Source: Nitrospira sp. (GTDB lineage Bacteria > Nitrospirota > Nitrospiria > Nitrospirales > Nitrospiraceae). From it: 64,000 bases of DNA. Numbering within the stretch: the stretch's first letter is position 1; each line of letters starts with the position of its first letter. Under the pieces are notes generated by a model. The model was given only the letters and a program-made list of their open reading frames with translations. It searched no databases and was not told the origin of the DNA. The stretch spans positions 24,359 through 88,358 of the forward strand of contig VGXC01000010.1 in NCBI GenBank assembly GCA_016873495.1, in the 5' to 3' direction. Made by a program: the position numbers and the translations under genes. This document shows positions 18,388-27,620 of the stretch, piece after piece.

Positions 18388-21321
18388 ATGCCTATGTCCA
18401 GTGAGCCGCGCATAATCGTGCAGATACTGGACGGGTCAAGCTATGCGTTCAGTGTCCACGCGGTAGCGACCTTCACGGCGACGGCCATTCTGTTGGCCCT
18501 GGGACTGTTGGTGCTCGTCCACGAGCGGGCCTCACGCGTTAGCCGATTGTTTGCCCTTGTCACGTTCACAGTCAGTGGATGGCTGTTTGCCTTCTCGTGG
18601 ATGTATTCGTCCACGAGTGAAAGCGTGGCGTACTGGTGGGCCAAGGCCGCCTATCTCTGCGTGCCTTCCATCGGCCCGGCGATCTATCACTTCACAGCGG
18701 TGGCTCTGCAAATATATCCGAGGTGCAAGAAGTTTGTCTGGAGTGGATGGACTCTTTCCGCCTTGCTCACGACTATGATTTTGTCGACCGATGCCCTCAT
18801 TGCCGGGCTATATCGCTACTGGTGGGGCTATTACCCCCAGTATGGATGGTTGAGCATTCCCTTCCTGACCTTCTTTTTTGGAACGATGATCGCGAGCTTG
18901 CGCGACTATTGGGTCGAATACCATGCATCAGGGCCGGGAACCCGAAAGCGCAGGATCAAGACGTTCATGATCGCCATCCTCTTCGCCTACCTTGCCACCA
19001 TCGATTACTTGCCCAAGTTTGGGGTGCCGATCTACCCCTTCGGTTATCTCCCGGTACTCGGTTGGCTTGGGCTGGTGGCTGTCGCCATCCTTCGGCATCA
19101 GTTTGTGGACATCACCCCGGCATTCGCCGCGGAGCAAATCACCAACACGATGACAGAGGCGCTGCTCGTATTGGATCATGAGGGCATGGTGCGATTAGCC
19201 AATCGGGCGGCCTGTACGTTGTTTGGCTATGCCGAAGCGGATCTCCTGGGGAAGCCCATCTCCGCGGTCAGTCGGGAGTTCTATCCCCACGACAAGAGGA
19301 ACATCCTGTTTCAGACAGGGACATGCCCGCGGTATGAGACGTATCATCGCAATGGTCAGGGGCGGTCCCTGTCCCTGGAGGTTTCCGCTTCGGTTATACG
19401 AGATCGACTGGGCCAACCGGCCGCGGTGGTCTGCGTCGCACGGGACATTACAGAACGGAAACAAGCCGAACAAGCCATCCGAACGAGTGAAGAACGATTT
19501 GGCTCAGTGGCCCAATCGGCTAACGACGCCATTATTTCGGCCGATAGCCAGGGCAATATTGTGTATTGGAATCGAGGGGCCAGAGTCATGTTCGGCTATG
19601 AGGAGGAGGAGGTGCTTGGAATGCCCCTCACGACGCTCATGCCGGAGCGGTATCGAGAGAGCCATCGACAGGGTCTGGAGCGAGCACGGGCTACAGGCGA
19701 GTCCAAGCTGATCGGAAAAACCATCGACTTGCATGGACTCAACAAATACGGAGGAGAGTTTCCCATCGAACTCTCGCTGGCCACGTGGAGGACGGACGAC
19801 GCAATATTCTATAGCGGCATCATCCGAGACGTGACGGAGCGGAAGCAAGCGGAGGAAGAGCGGACTCGTCTTGCATCGTTCCCCGAACTGAACCCTCAGC
19901 CGGTCATCGAGTGTACGTTTGATGGAACGATCACGTACATCAATCCCGCCGCAAAAACCACCTTTCCCGATCTCGCCATTCTCGGAATACGGCACCCGAT
20001 TCTGCAAAACCTGCTTGTTGTCGTGGACACGCTAGAGCGGGAGGGCAAGGGGAGCCTTCAGCGGGAAATCTCGGTGACGGACAGCATCTGGGAGCAACAA
20101 ATATACTGTGCCTCCGAGGGCAAATTCATTCGTATTTACGCGGTCGATATCACCGAGCGCAGACAACTCGAGGAGCAACTTCGGCAATCTCAAAAGATGG
20201 AAGCCATCGGCCAATTGGCTGGAGGAGTGGCCCACGATTTCAACAATCTTCTGACGGTCATCTCGGGGAATAGCCAACTGGCGCTACGGCGATTGCCCGC
20301 CGAGCATCCTCAACGGCGCAACATCGAACAAATCCATCACGCCGGTCAGCGCGCCGCCGCGCTGACGCACCAGCTCCTCGCGTTCAGCCGCAAGCAGATA
20401 CTCCAGCCAACGGTGCTCGACTTGAATGCGGTGGCGTACAACCTTACGCCAATGCTCCGTCGGCTGATAGGTGAGCATATCGAGCTGAGCGTGACGCTTC
20501 GCCCGGACGCCGGACTGGTCAAGGCGGATGCTGGACAAATCGAACAGGTCATCATGAATCTCTGTGTCAATGCGCGCGACGCGATGCCGCAAGGAGGGCG
20601 ACTGACGTTGGCCCTCGCTAATGTGCCGATAGACCGAGGCGATGCGGTTCTCCCTGCGGAGGTTACTCCAGGGGAATATGTGATGCTGGCAGTGAGCGAT
20701 ACGGGCGTCGGTATGGATGAGAAGACCCGACACCGGATCTTTGAGCCCTTCTTCACGACCAAAGAAAAGGGGAGGGGAACCGGCTTAGGACTGTCGATGG
20801 TCTACGGGATCGTCAAACAGAGTGACGGCTTCATCTCCGTTGACAGTGAGCTCGGACGCGGCACGACATTCCGGATCTATCTGCCCCAGGTGAGGACAGG
20901 GCTGCCGGAGGCGCCCTTCTCGCATGTCGCAGTCGAAACCCTGCGAGGTACGGAAACGATCCTCCTGGTTGAAGACGAGGAGATGGTGCGGACGTTTACG
21001 AGCGACGAGCTTCAATCGATCGGCTATTGCATACTGGAAGCGCAGAGCACGCAGGATGCTCTGCGCATTTGTCGGGAGCATCCGGATCCAATTCACCTGC
21101 TGCTCACCGATGTAGTCATGCCGGGCCTGAACGGACGCGAATTGGCCGAACGTGTGGCACCCTTACGCCCCACCATGAAAATTCTCTACATGTCAGGCTA
21201 TGCCGATGATGCCATCTTTCGCGATGGCATGTTGGACCCCAGCGTCGCCTTTCTCAAAAAGCCCTTCAGCATCGAGACGCTCGCGCAAAAGGTCCGGGAG
21301 GCACTCGCGAACCCTTCCTGA
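18388..21321 (+). CDS. Membrane hybrid sensor histidine kinase with PAS domains and receiver
   Basis: A 977-residue signalling protein. Residues 1-245 contain about seven hydrophobic segments (a 7TM-type input region). Three PAS-like domains follow (roughly 252-365, 370-485 and 490-600); the first two are clear ([14 protein letters not shown] in the second), the third weaker. The dimerisation H-box is [11 protein letters not shown] with phospho-acceptor His616. The ATPase domain has the N-box ([10 protein letters not shown]), DTGVGMD and [14 protein letters not shown] receiver domain ends the protein, with VEDEE, Asp908 in LLLTDVVMP and the lysine in LKKPF. This is a self-contained phosphorelay whose output protein is not fused; the receiver protein at 16470 resembles its receiver. 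The signal is unknown. An in-frame ATG two codons later is an alternative start. Confidence 0.93.
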   Translation: MPMSSEPRIIVQILDGSSYAFSVHAVATFTATAILLALGLLVLVHERASRVSRLFALVTFTVSGWLFAFSWMYSSTSESVAYWWAKAAYLCVPSIGPAIYHFTAVALQIYPRCKKFVWSGWTLSALLTTMILSTDALIAGLYRYWWGYYPQYGWLSIPFLTFFFGTMIASLRDYWVEYHASGPGTRKRRIKTFMIAILFAYLATIDYLPKFGVPIYPFGYLPVLGWLGLVAVAILRHQFVDITPAFAAEQITNTMTEALLVLDHEGMVRLANRAACTLFGYAEADLLGKPISAVSREFYPHDKRNILFQTGTCPRYETYHRNGQGRSLSLEVSASVIRDRLGQPAAVVCVARDITERKQAEQAIRTSEERFGSVAQSANDAIISADSQGNIVYWNRGARVMFGYEEEEVLGMPLTTLMPERYRESHRQGLERARATGESKLIGKTIDLHGLNKYGGEFPIELSLATWRTDDAIFYSGIIRDVTERKQAEEERTRLASFPELNPQPVIECTFDGTITYINPAAKTTFPDLAILGIRHPILQNLLVVVDTLEREGKGSLQREISVTDSIWEQQIYCASEGKFIRIYAVDITERRQLEEQLRQSQKMEAIGQLAGGVAHDFNNLLTVISGNSQLALRRLPAEHPQRRNIEQIHHAGQRAAALTHQLLAFSRKQILQPTVLDLNAVAYNLTPMLRRLIGEHIELSVTLRPDAGLVKADAGQIEQVIMNLCVNARDAMPQGGRLTLALANVPIDRGDAVLPAEVTPGEYVMLAVSDTGVGMDEKTRHRIFEPFFTTKEKGRGTGLGLSMVYGIVKQSDGFISVDSELGRGTTFRIYLPQVRTGLPEAPFSHVAVETLRGTETILLVEDEEMVRTFTSDELQSIGYCILEAQSTQDALRICREHPDPIHLLLTDVVMPGLNGRELAERVAPLRPTMKILYMSGYADDAIFRDGMLDPSVAFLKKPFSIETLAQKVREALANPS

Positions 21322-21903
21322 GCCGACGTCGCCTGTCATCCTGATTCGGCTCCAGTGTTTCTCGCACCATTAGGCGGTATTCTAGGAATCTACGAGCCGG
21401 GGCCAGGCCGCCGATGGACCTATTCTGCATTTGCTGTCTTGGCCAGTTTCCCCTTTCCTTCCCGGTAGAGTCTCGCCGGGCTAGTTCGCTCCTCCGGCGA
21501 ATTCGGATCGCGCTTCGGCACACCCGCTGGAAATAATCGCGCGTATAAATAGGAGAAAGGGGCGGGATAGGTCGCCCTCTAACCCGCCTCTAATTTCGTC
21601 TGGGAGGGGAGCGCTCATTCATTCTCTCCGCAGGTGAGGAGAGAAAAGCAAACGCGGAAACAGGTCCTTTAGCGGCCTGTCCCCGGACACTTTTTATTTT
21701 TAGAGCTGCGGCTGGAACGGATGCGCGCTGAGGTGTGCGGCATAGCGCGAAGCTGCTCATCGCAAGCTGTGTGGCGCCGCGAGCCGTTCTTCTAATCCGA
21801 TGAGGCGAGCGGCCAACAGTAAGACGGAAAAGAGGAGCCTTTCGTCAGCGCATCATGCCGCCGCCGAATGCGCGCGCCGTTCGTCAGCCGTGGCTTTTGG
21901 CTT
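21322..21903. other. Gene-free stretch with several hairpins
   Basis: About 580 bases between the converging sensor kinase and ilvD. Three inverted repeats stand out. The first is GGCGGG at 21561-21566 with CCCGCC at 21583-21588, extended by TAG/CTA. The second is TCTCTCC at 21623-21629 with GGAGAGA at 21638-21644. The third is an ACAGG/CCTGT hairpin near 21658-21680 followed by a T-rich tract, which could end kinase transcription. No coding frame looks real. Confidence 0.35.
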
Positions 21904-23577
21904 CTAGCTTGTAACCGCTCCCTCGGATGCCGACGACACGTGGCGGGCGTACTTGGCCATCACGCCCATCGTGTAGCGAGGCGCCGGCGCCTTCCACTTG
22001 GAGAGCCGCGCCTTGATCTCCTTGGCCGTCAGCTCCACGTCCAGCCGGCGCTTGGCGATATCGAACACGATCATGTCGCCGTTCTTGACCGCGGCGATCG
22101 GCCCCTTCTTGGCCGCCTCGGGGGCCACGTGGCCGGCCATGAGGCCGTGCGTGGCGCCGGAGAACCGTCCGTCGGTCAGGAGCGTGACCGAATCCCCCAG
22201 CCCTTCGCCCACGATGGCGGCGGTCACGCCCAGCATCTCGCGCATGCCGGGTCCTCCCGCCGGCCCTTCGTAGCGGATCACGACCACATCGCCGGCCTTG
22301 ATGCGCCCCGCTTTGACGGCGGCGAAGGCGGCTTCCTCCCGGTCATAGACCTTGGCCGGGCCGCGGAACTTCAGCATCGAGTGGCCTGCCACCTTCACTA
22401 CGCAGCCTTCCGGCGCGAGGTTTCCTTTCAGGATCACCTGGCCGCCGGTAGATTTGAGCGGGTTGGACAAAGGCCGCAGGACTTGCTGCCCCGGTGTTTC
22501 GGTCGCACCCTTGGCCTCTTCCCCGATGGTCTTGCCGGTCACGGTCGGCTGGTTGGGATGGAGAAGGCCTGCGTCCAACAAGCGCTTGGCCACGAGCGTG
22601 GTGCCGCCGGCCGCGTAGAGGTCCGAGGCCGTGAAGCGTCCGCCCGGCTTGAGATCCGCCAGCAGCGGGACCCTCCGGTTGATCTTGTCGAAATCGTCGA
22701 TCGTGAGTTTCACGCCCGCTTCCCGCGCCACGGCGAGCAGGTGCAGGACGGCGTTGGTTGAGCCGCCGGTCGTGGCGACCGATGCGATGGCGTTCTCGAT
22801 GGACTTGCGCGTGATGATCTTGCGCGGCCGCAGGTCCTGTTTCAACAGGTCCATGACCATCTGGCCGCAGCGAAAGGCGACGTCGTCCTTGTGGCTGTCC
22901 ATGGCCGGGACCCCGTTCATGCCCATGGGGGAGATGCCCAGGAATTCGAAGGCGATGGCCATGGTGTTGGCGGTGAACTGGCCGCCGCAGGCGCCGGGGC
23001 CGGGACAGGCATGGTCTTCTAAGTCTTTCAATTCGACATTGCTCATCTTGCCGGAGGCATGTTTGCCCACCGCTTCGAAGACGTCCTGAATCGTCACGTC
23101 GTGGCCCTGGAAGGTGCCGGGCATGATGGAGCCGCCGTAGAGCATGAGCGAGGGGACGTTCAAGCGGGCCAAGGCCATGACCGTGCCGGGGATGGTCTTG
23201 TCGCAGCCGGAGAGGGCCACGACCGCATCGAAGAGGTGGCCGCGCGCGACCAGCTCGATGGAATCGGCAATGACCTCGCGGCTGATGAGCGAGGCCTTCA
23301 TCCCTTCCGTGCCCATGGAAATGCCGTCGGAGACGGCGATGGTGTTGTACTCGATCGGTGTGCCGCCCGCCGCGCGAATGCCGGCCTTCACCCGCTCGGA
23401 CAGTCGCCGCAGGTGATAATTGCAGGGCATGACCTCGATCCAGGTGTTGGCGATGCCCACCAGCGGTTTCGTGAGGTCCTCGTCGGTGAAGCCCACGGCC
23501 TTCAGCATGGCGCGGGCCGGGGCCCGGCCTGGGCCGTCTAAAAGGTCATGGCTCTTGTGTCGGGGGTCAATCGGCAT
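21904..23577 (-). CDS. ilvD: Dihydroxy-acid dehydratase
   Basis: IlvD removes water from 2,3-dihydroxy-3-methylbutanoate or -pentanoate, the penultimate step of valine and isoleucine synthesis. The product is 557 residues, the usual size. Iron-sulfur cysteines are visible in SGCDKTIPG and [13 protein letters not shown]; further family segments are [18 protein letters not shown] and [12 protein letters not shown]. Of two adjacent ATGs (23580 and 23577) the second is better spaced from GAGGAG. No other branched-chain amino acid gene is adjacent, so it is a stand-alone locus here, downstream of an oxidoreductase gene on the same strand. Confidence 0.96.
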   Translation of the reverse strand: MPIDPRHKSHDLLDGPGRAPARAMLKAVGFTDEDLTKPLVGIANTWIEVMPCNYHLRRLSERVKAGIRAAGGTPIEYNTIAVSDGISMGTEGMKASLISREVIADSIELVARGHLFDAVVALSGCDKTIPGTVMALARLNVPSLMLYGGSIMPGTFQGHDVTIQDVFEAVGKHASGKMSNVELKDLEDHACPGPGACGGQFTANTMAIAFEFLGISPMGMNGVPAMDSHKDDVAFRCGQMVMDLLKQDLRPRKIITRKSIENAIASVATTGGSTNAVLHLLAVAREAGVKLTIDDFDKINRRVPLLADLKPGGRFTASDLYAAGGTTLVAKRLLDAGLLHPNQPTVTGKTIGEEAKGATETPGQQVLRPLSNPLKSTGGQVILKGNLAPEGCVVKVAGHSMLKFRGPAKVYDREEAAFAAVKAGRIKAGDVVVIRYEGPAGGPGMREMLGVTAAIVGEGLGDSVTLLTDGRFSGATHGLMAGHVAPEAAKKGPIAAVKNGDMIVFDIAKRRLDVELTAKEIKARLSKWKAPAPRYTMGVMAKYARHVSSASEGAVTS

Positions 23578-23684
23578 CATAGCTCCTCGGTAATAAGGCT
23601 GCTGAAAACTGGTATTGGAACTGTCGCACAGGAGAGGGGGAAGGGTCAATATCGGATCAGGGCTTCGAGGCAGGGCCCAGGCCG

Positions 23685-24419
23685 TCAATCATCCGCCTCG
23701 CCGACGTCGTCGTACCACTTCTCTTTGCGAATCGGGCAGAGGCCTTTTTGACTGATGAGCCCGTAAATCTCACCGATCATCCCACTGTTGCCGCAGAGGT
23801 AGACGGACAGGTTCGTGACAGACGAAACCCGATCCGCGACCAGCGTGGTGACGCGGCCGGTCGTCCCGGTCCAGCCCGGCTCCGGCCGGGAGAGGGTCGT
23901 GATGAAGCGGAAATTGGGACGTTGTTTGGCCAGGGCCTCAAATTCCTTCTGGTAATAGAGGTCCTTTTGGCTGCGGAGTCCCCAATAGAGAGTTACCGAG
24001 CGGGCAAAGCCGCTTTCCAGGAGATGGTCGAGCATGGAGCGGAAAGGTGCGATGCCGGTGCCGGTGGCGACGAACAGCAGGTCGCGCTGGCCGTCCTCCT
24101 TCAAGTAGAACGAACCGGCCGGTCCCTTGAACTGCGTCTCGTCCCCTTCTTTCAACCCGAACAGGTAGGTCGAACCAGGGCCGTCGGGGATCAAGTTGAG
24201 CAGTAGGGTGATGCGGCCCTTCTGGCTGGGCGGGGAGGCGATGGAGTATGCGCGGGTGGCGGGGCGTGGAAACTTGGGATGGGGCACGTCGAACGAAACG
24301 AATTGTCCTGCCTTAAAGTGGATCTCTGCCGGGTCAGTCAGCCTGAGGCCGATCTCTCTGACATCGTGGGTAAGGTTTCTGACTTGGTCCACCTGGGCAT
24401 GATGTAACTGATGGGGCAT
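23685..24419 (-). CDS. Ferredoxin-NADP reductase-like flavoprotein
   Basis: 244 residues from the ATG at 24419; the frame is open 33 bases further but MPHQLHH is the better start. The FAD domain has [10 protein letters not shown] (the RxYS motif) and the NAD(P) domain has [15 protein letters not shown] and YLCGNSGMI, the order found in ferredoxin-NADP reductases and in the reductase parts of oxygenases. The C-terminal KEKWYDD is an acidic/aromatic tail that stacks on the flavin in this group. There is no fused [2Fe-2S] domain, so the partner is a separate protein. It lies upstream of ilvD, whose Fe-S cluster might need reduced ferredoxin, but this link is only contextual. Confidence 0.88.
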   Translation of the reverse strand: MPHQLHHAQVDQVRNLTHDVREIGLRLTDPAEIHFKAGQFVSFDVPHPKFPRPATRAYSIASPPSQKGRITLLLNLIPDGPGSTYLFGLKEGDETQFKGPAGSFYLKEDGQRDLLFVATGTGIAPFRSMLDHLLESGFARSVTLYWGLRSQKDLYYQKEFEALAKQRPNFRFITTLSRPEPGWTGTTGRVTTLVADRVSSVTNLSVYLCGNSGMIGEIYGLISQKGLCPIRKEKWYDDVGEADD

Positions 24420-24434
24420 GGTTGATATGCACAC

Positions 24435-24477
24435 AAGGCCGGCAGGAGCCAATTCTAATGGAGCCCCTGCCGGCCTT
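24435..24477. other. Strong 12-bp intergenic stem-loop
   Basis: AAGGCCGGCAGG at 24435-24446 and its exact complement CCTGCCGGCCTT at 24466-24477 form a perfect 12-bp stem around a 19-base loop. It lies between the stop of the PepSY gene and the start of the reductase gene, both on the minus strand. There is no T-run on the minus-strand side, so it may be an mRNA stabiliser or partial terminator rather than a canonical intrinsic terminator. Confidence 0.6.
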
Positions 24478-24482
24478 AGGGC

Positions 24483-24863
24483 CTAGTCCTTCTTGGCTTT
24501 GCCCTTGCCTTTGGATTCCTTCTTCTCCGCGCCCTTCTCTTCTGTGTCGATCACCGCGCCGCTGTCCGCGTCGATGTGCACTTCCGTCACCTTATCGTCG
24601 GCCCCGGCGATCTCCACTTCCCAGACGGTCTTGTCGTGTTTACGCTCCAGTTCGGCTTCGATCACTTTTCCGGGCACCTTCTCGGTGGCGGTTTTGATCG
24701 CTTGCTCGATCGTGACCTTGGCGGTCTTGGACATCTCCACCGCTTCCTTGGTTTCGTCCTTTTCCTTCTTGTCCTTGCTGCCGCTCCAGGCCGGTCCGCC
24801 ATACACCAACAATGCTCCGACCAGCAGGGCCAAGCCGGTCGTCAATTTTCCAGTCGTGGTCAT
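24483..24863 (-). CDS. Secreted PepSY-domain protein
   Basis: Start at ATG 24863, which has GGAGG upstream. The 126-residue product has a signal peptide (MTTTGKLTTGLALLVGALLVYGGPAWSGS) and a highly charged Lys/Glu-rich linker, then one PepSY-like module: VTIEQAIKTATEKVPGKVIEAELER, WEVEIAGADDKVTEVHIDADSGAVI. It ends in a lysine-rich tail. PepSY proteins are periplasmic and often associated with metal response or protease inhibition. It lies next to the Spy/CpxP-like gene, suggesting an envelope or metal stress role. Confidence 0.88.
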   Translation of the reverse strand: MTTTGKLTTGLALLVGALLVYGGPAWSGSKDKKEKDETKEAVEMSKTAKVTIEQAIKTATEKVPGKVIEAELERKHDKTVWEVEIAGADDKVTEVHIDADSGAVIDTEEKGAEKKESKGKGKAKKD

Positions 24864-24918
24864 GATCGCGCCTCCTTCGGTATCGGGCGAGAGCAGTCTT
24901 CTGCCCCTCATCCGGTGT

Positions 24919-25530
24919 TTAGTGTTTGGGCTCTGTTTTTTCCGTGTCCTTCTTCTCTCCCTTCGCGGCGCCATGCCCTTTCATCATGCCGCCGTCCTTA
25001 TGCCCTTCTTTGGGCCCGTCCTTGTACTTCTTCATCATCGCCTCGTGGACCGCCTTGACCCGCTGGCTCTGTTCCGGCGTCAGCAGGGCCATCGCGTCCC
25101 GCCGAGCTTTGATCGCCGCGATGCGAAGGGCCACTTCCTGCAATTCGGCCTGCTTCATCTTATCCTCGATGACGGACAATGCCGTCTTGTCGTCCTCGAT
25201 CAAGGCCTGCAGTTCCCGCTCCGCGACCATGATGTCTGCCTCTGTCTTGATGCGGGTCTTGTCCAAGTCGAGCTGGATGGCTTTCAGCTTGGCGACCTGC
25301 TCGTCCGTCAGCCCCATCTCCTTCTGTGACTGGAGCAGCCCGCGAAGTAGGTGCCCGGTGCTGGCATGGTGTCCGCCCATGCCGTGGCCATAGCCGTGCC
25401 CCTCGCAACAGCCGTGCTTCCCGCCGGACTCTTTGCCGTGCCCGTAGCTGCCGTCGGCCCAGGCCGGCTGCAGGCCGACCCCCAATAGGGCCGCGACCGT
25501 CACGATTCCTTTCACGATGCGTGGCAACAT
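24919..25530 (-). CDS. Periplasmic Spy/CpxP-like protein with His/Cys-rich segment
   Basis: 203 residues with a signal peptide (cut near PAWADG) and AGGAGG upstream of the ATG. A metal-binding-like segment HGCCEGHGYGHGMGGHH follows at about residues 39-55. The rest is helical, with two LTxxQ-type stretches (MGLTDEQVAKL and ALLTPEQSQRV), the signature of Spy/CpxP/heavy-metal resistance chaperones. The tail is again His/Lys-rich. Role inferred: periplasmic chaperone or metal sensor in envelope stress. The Cys/His cluster suggests Cu, Ni or Zn, but this is untested. Confidence 0.85.
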   Translation of the reverse strand: MLPRIVKGIVTVAALLGVGLQPAWADGSYGHGKESGGKHGCCEGHGYGHGMGGHHASTGHLLRGLLQSQKEMGLTDEQVAKLKAIQLDLDKTRIKTEADIMVAERELQALIEDDKTALSVIEDKMKQAELQEVALRIAAIKARRDAMALLTPEQSQRVKAVHEAMMKKYKDGPKEGHKDGGMMKGHGAAKGEKKDTEKTEPKH

Positions 25531-25549
25531 ACGTTCCTCCTTCGTTGCG

Positions 25550-25774
25550 TTAGGAATGTCTCGCCGGCTCTTTGGCCCGGCAAGTGTCGATGCCCATCAG
25601 TTTCCAGGCCGGGCAGAACCCGGCGATTCCGCTTATCAGGGCGATGGCGCCTACCAGGTAGACGGCAATCACGGCGCCAGCGGAGATATCGGCCAGGTAG
25701 CCAATAGTCACCAGGGTGCCCCCTACTATAACCCGGATCGTCCGCTCGATGAGGCCCAGATTGCATGTCATCAT
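25550..25774 (-). CDS. Small inner-membrane protein, DUF2892 (YgaP-like membrane domain)
   Basis: 74 residues starting at ATGATG with GGGAGG just upstream. CNLGLIERTIRVIVGGTLV is the DUF2892 start (usually N-x-G-x-x-D/E-R-x-x-R), followed by a hydrophobic hairpin (two helices) and GFCPAWKLMGIDTC. The two C-terminal cysteines are typical. In YgaP the same domain anchors a rhodanese; here it stands alone. Function unknown, probably linked to sulfur or cyanide handling. Confidence 0.88.
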   Translation of the reverse strand: MMTCNLGLIERTIRVIVGGTLVTIGYLADISAGAVIAVYLVGAIALISGIAGFCPAWKLMGIDTCRAKEPARHS

Positions 25775-25804
25775 GACACCTCCCTGTGTTGGGTTCCAAC
25801 GAGG

Positions 25805-26443
25805 TCAGCGGCCCAAGAGTCCGCCTTCCGCCTTGAGGGCGTTGATCATGAACTGCACGGCCAATGCCGCCAGCAACAGGCCCATGAAGCGGGTGATGAT
25901 CTTTTCTGCGATCGGGCTGAGCCACCTGGCTCCATGGCTGGCCAGCGCGAAGGTGATATAGCTTGCCAGACCGACCCCGACGAGGCAAGCCAGCAAAACC
26001 ATCCGCTGGCCCAAGCCCTGGGTTTGGGCATCCAAGAGAATAATCGTCGATATGGCGCCTGGTCCGGCCAGCATCGGCATGGCCAGCGGCGTGATGGCCA
26101 CGTCGGCCTTGTCGGCGCCGGCGGCGGTCTCCTCGGCGGTTTCCTGCACGGCGGACCGCTGGGCGCGCAACATGTCCAGCGCGATCAGGAGCAGGATCAG
26201 GGCGCCGGCGATCTGCAAGGCCGGCAGGGTTATGCCCATGACTTTGAACAGGGTCTGCCCGATCAGCGCGAAGGTGCCCAGGAACCCCACCGCGGCCAGG
26301 CAGGCGACGCGCGCGATGTGTAGCCGTTGGGACACCGAATCCCTAGCGGTCATGGCCAGGAATGCCGGCACGGCGGCGATCGGGTCCACGATCACGAAGA
26401 GGGACCCGAAGGCGAAGAGGGCATATTCCATGAACTTCAGCAC
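25805..26443 (-). CDS. MarC family integral membrane protein
   Basis: 212 residues, six hydrophobic segments, with the family segments FVIVDPIAAVPAFLAMT near the N-terminus and PLAMPMLAGPGAISTIILL in the second half. It was once thought to export drugs; the family function remains unclear. Start is GTG 26443 with a purine run upstream; an ATG four codons later is possible. Confidence 0.88.
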   Translation of the reverse strand: MLKFMEYALFAFGSLFVIVDPIAAVPAFLAMTARDSVSQRLHIARVACLAAVGFLGTFALIGQTLFKVMGITLPALQIAGALILLLIALDMLRAQRSAVQETAEETAAGADKADVAITPLAMPMLAGPGAISTIILLDAQTQGLGQRMVLLACLVGVGLASYITFALASHGARWLSPIAEKIITRFMGLLLAALAVQFMINALKAEGGLLGR

Positions 26444-26473
26444 GGCGTCATTCCATCCTTTCGGCCTCCCGTT

Positions 26474-27511
26474 TCAATCCCGGCCTGTCTGGCGCAAGAG
26501 GTCGGCGCGCGGGTCTTGGTGGGGTCTGCGTCCAAGTTGCTCGTAGAGCTTGAGGTCCTCCTCCGAGATCGAGCCGGGCATCACAATCTGGAGCGTGAAA
26601 AACAGGTCTCCATGCCCTCCCGATGCGGCCGGAAGCCCCTTACCCTTGAGTCGGAGCTTGCCCTCTGCCTTGCTGCCGGCCGGGACTTTGACCCGCACCG
26701 GGTCCGTGAGCGTCGGCGCCAGCACCTCCGCGCCCATGGCCGCCTCCCAAGGCCAGACGGGGAGGATCACATGCACGTCGCTGCCCTGGCGGCGGAAGAT
26801 CCGATCCGACTCGACGAGCACGCGCAGATAGAGATCGCCGGGCTTGCCCCCGTTCGTGCCCTGCTGCCCCTTGCCCCCGACCCGGACACGGGTGCCGTCC
26901 TGGACGCCGGCGGGGATGCGCACCTCGATGGTTTTGGTCTCCATGCGGCTCCCGGCCCCTCCGCAGGTCTGGCAGGGACGGCTTTTCTGCCGGCCCGTGC
27001 CGTTGCACGTGCCGCAGGGGGTCGGCTCGGAAATCTCCAGACGCCGCGACACGCCCGTGAGCACTTCGCGCAAGGTCAGGTGGACGTCCGTTTCCAGGTC
27101 CTCGCCCTGGACGGCGAACCCGCGGAAGCCCGCTCCGCCGCGAGGCTGCGACCGGCGGCCGAAGAGGGACTCGAAAATGTCGCCGAAGTCCTGCCCGCCC
27201 CCCGTCGAGCCGGGCCTGCCGGACATTCCCGGGCCCGCGCCAGCCTGTTGCCTGGCCTTCTCGTAGGCCTCCGCTTCCTGCCAGCGATGCCCGTAGCGGT
27301 CGTATTTTTTTCTGGTCTCCGGGTCGCCGAGGACCTCGTGGGCTCCGTTCAGTTCCTTGAACTTCTTCTCCATCTCCGCCTTCCGCGCGCCCCCGTGCAG
27401 ATCGGGATGATACTGGCGGGCCAGCTTGCGGTAGGCTTTCTTGATGTCGTCCTGGGTCGCGGTTCGGGCGACGCCCAGGATCTCATAATAATCACGTTCA
27501 GTAGTCGCCAT
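26474..27511 (-). CDS. DnaJ-like co-chaperone with reduced zinc finger
   Basis: 345 residues. The J-domain occupies residues 1-70 with His35-Pro36-Asp37 (the HPD motif that stimulates DnaK ATPase). A Gly-rich linker follows (residues 85-125), then the substrate-binding region. Only two CxxCxGxG motifs are present (CGTCNGTG and CQTCGGAG) where DnaJ proper has four, so just one zinc site can form. The C-terminal beta domains (PAGVQDGTRVRVGGKG, GDLYLRV, VPAGSKAEGKLRLKGKGLP) are intact. It lies between CbpA (no finger) and DnaJ (four motifs). No dnaK or grpE is adjacent. Confidence 0.9.
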   Translation of the reverse strand: MATTERDYYEILGVARTATQDDIKKAYRKLARQYHPDLHGGARKAEMEKKFKELNGAHEVLGDPETRKKYDRYGHRWQEAEAYEKARQQAGAGPGMSGRPGSTGGGQDFGDIFESLFGRRSQPRGGAGFRGFAVQGEDLETDVHLTLREVLTGVSRRLEISEPTPCGTCNGTGRQKSRPCQTCGGAGSRMETKTIEVRIPAGVQDGTRVRVGGKGQQGTNGGKPGDLYLRVLVESDRIFRRQGSDVHVILPVWPWEAAMGAEVLAPTLTDPVRVKVPAGSKAEGKLRLKGKGLPAASGGHGDLFFTLQIVMPGSISEEDLKLYEQLGRRPHQDPRADLLRQTGRD

Positions 27512-27620
27512 GAAGGACCTTTCTCATGCCGTCGCGCCTGACTTGCAGCTTAAGTCCTTGTGCGGGGGTTTTCAAGGGCGGGGCGGCGAAATGCGCGCAG
27601 GGGCCGGAGCGAACAGGGAG

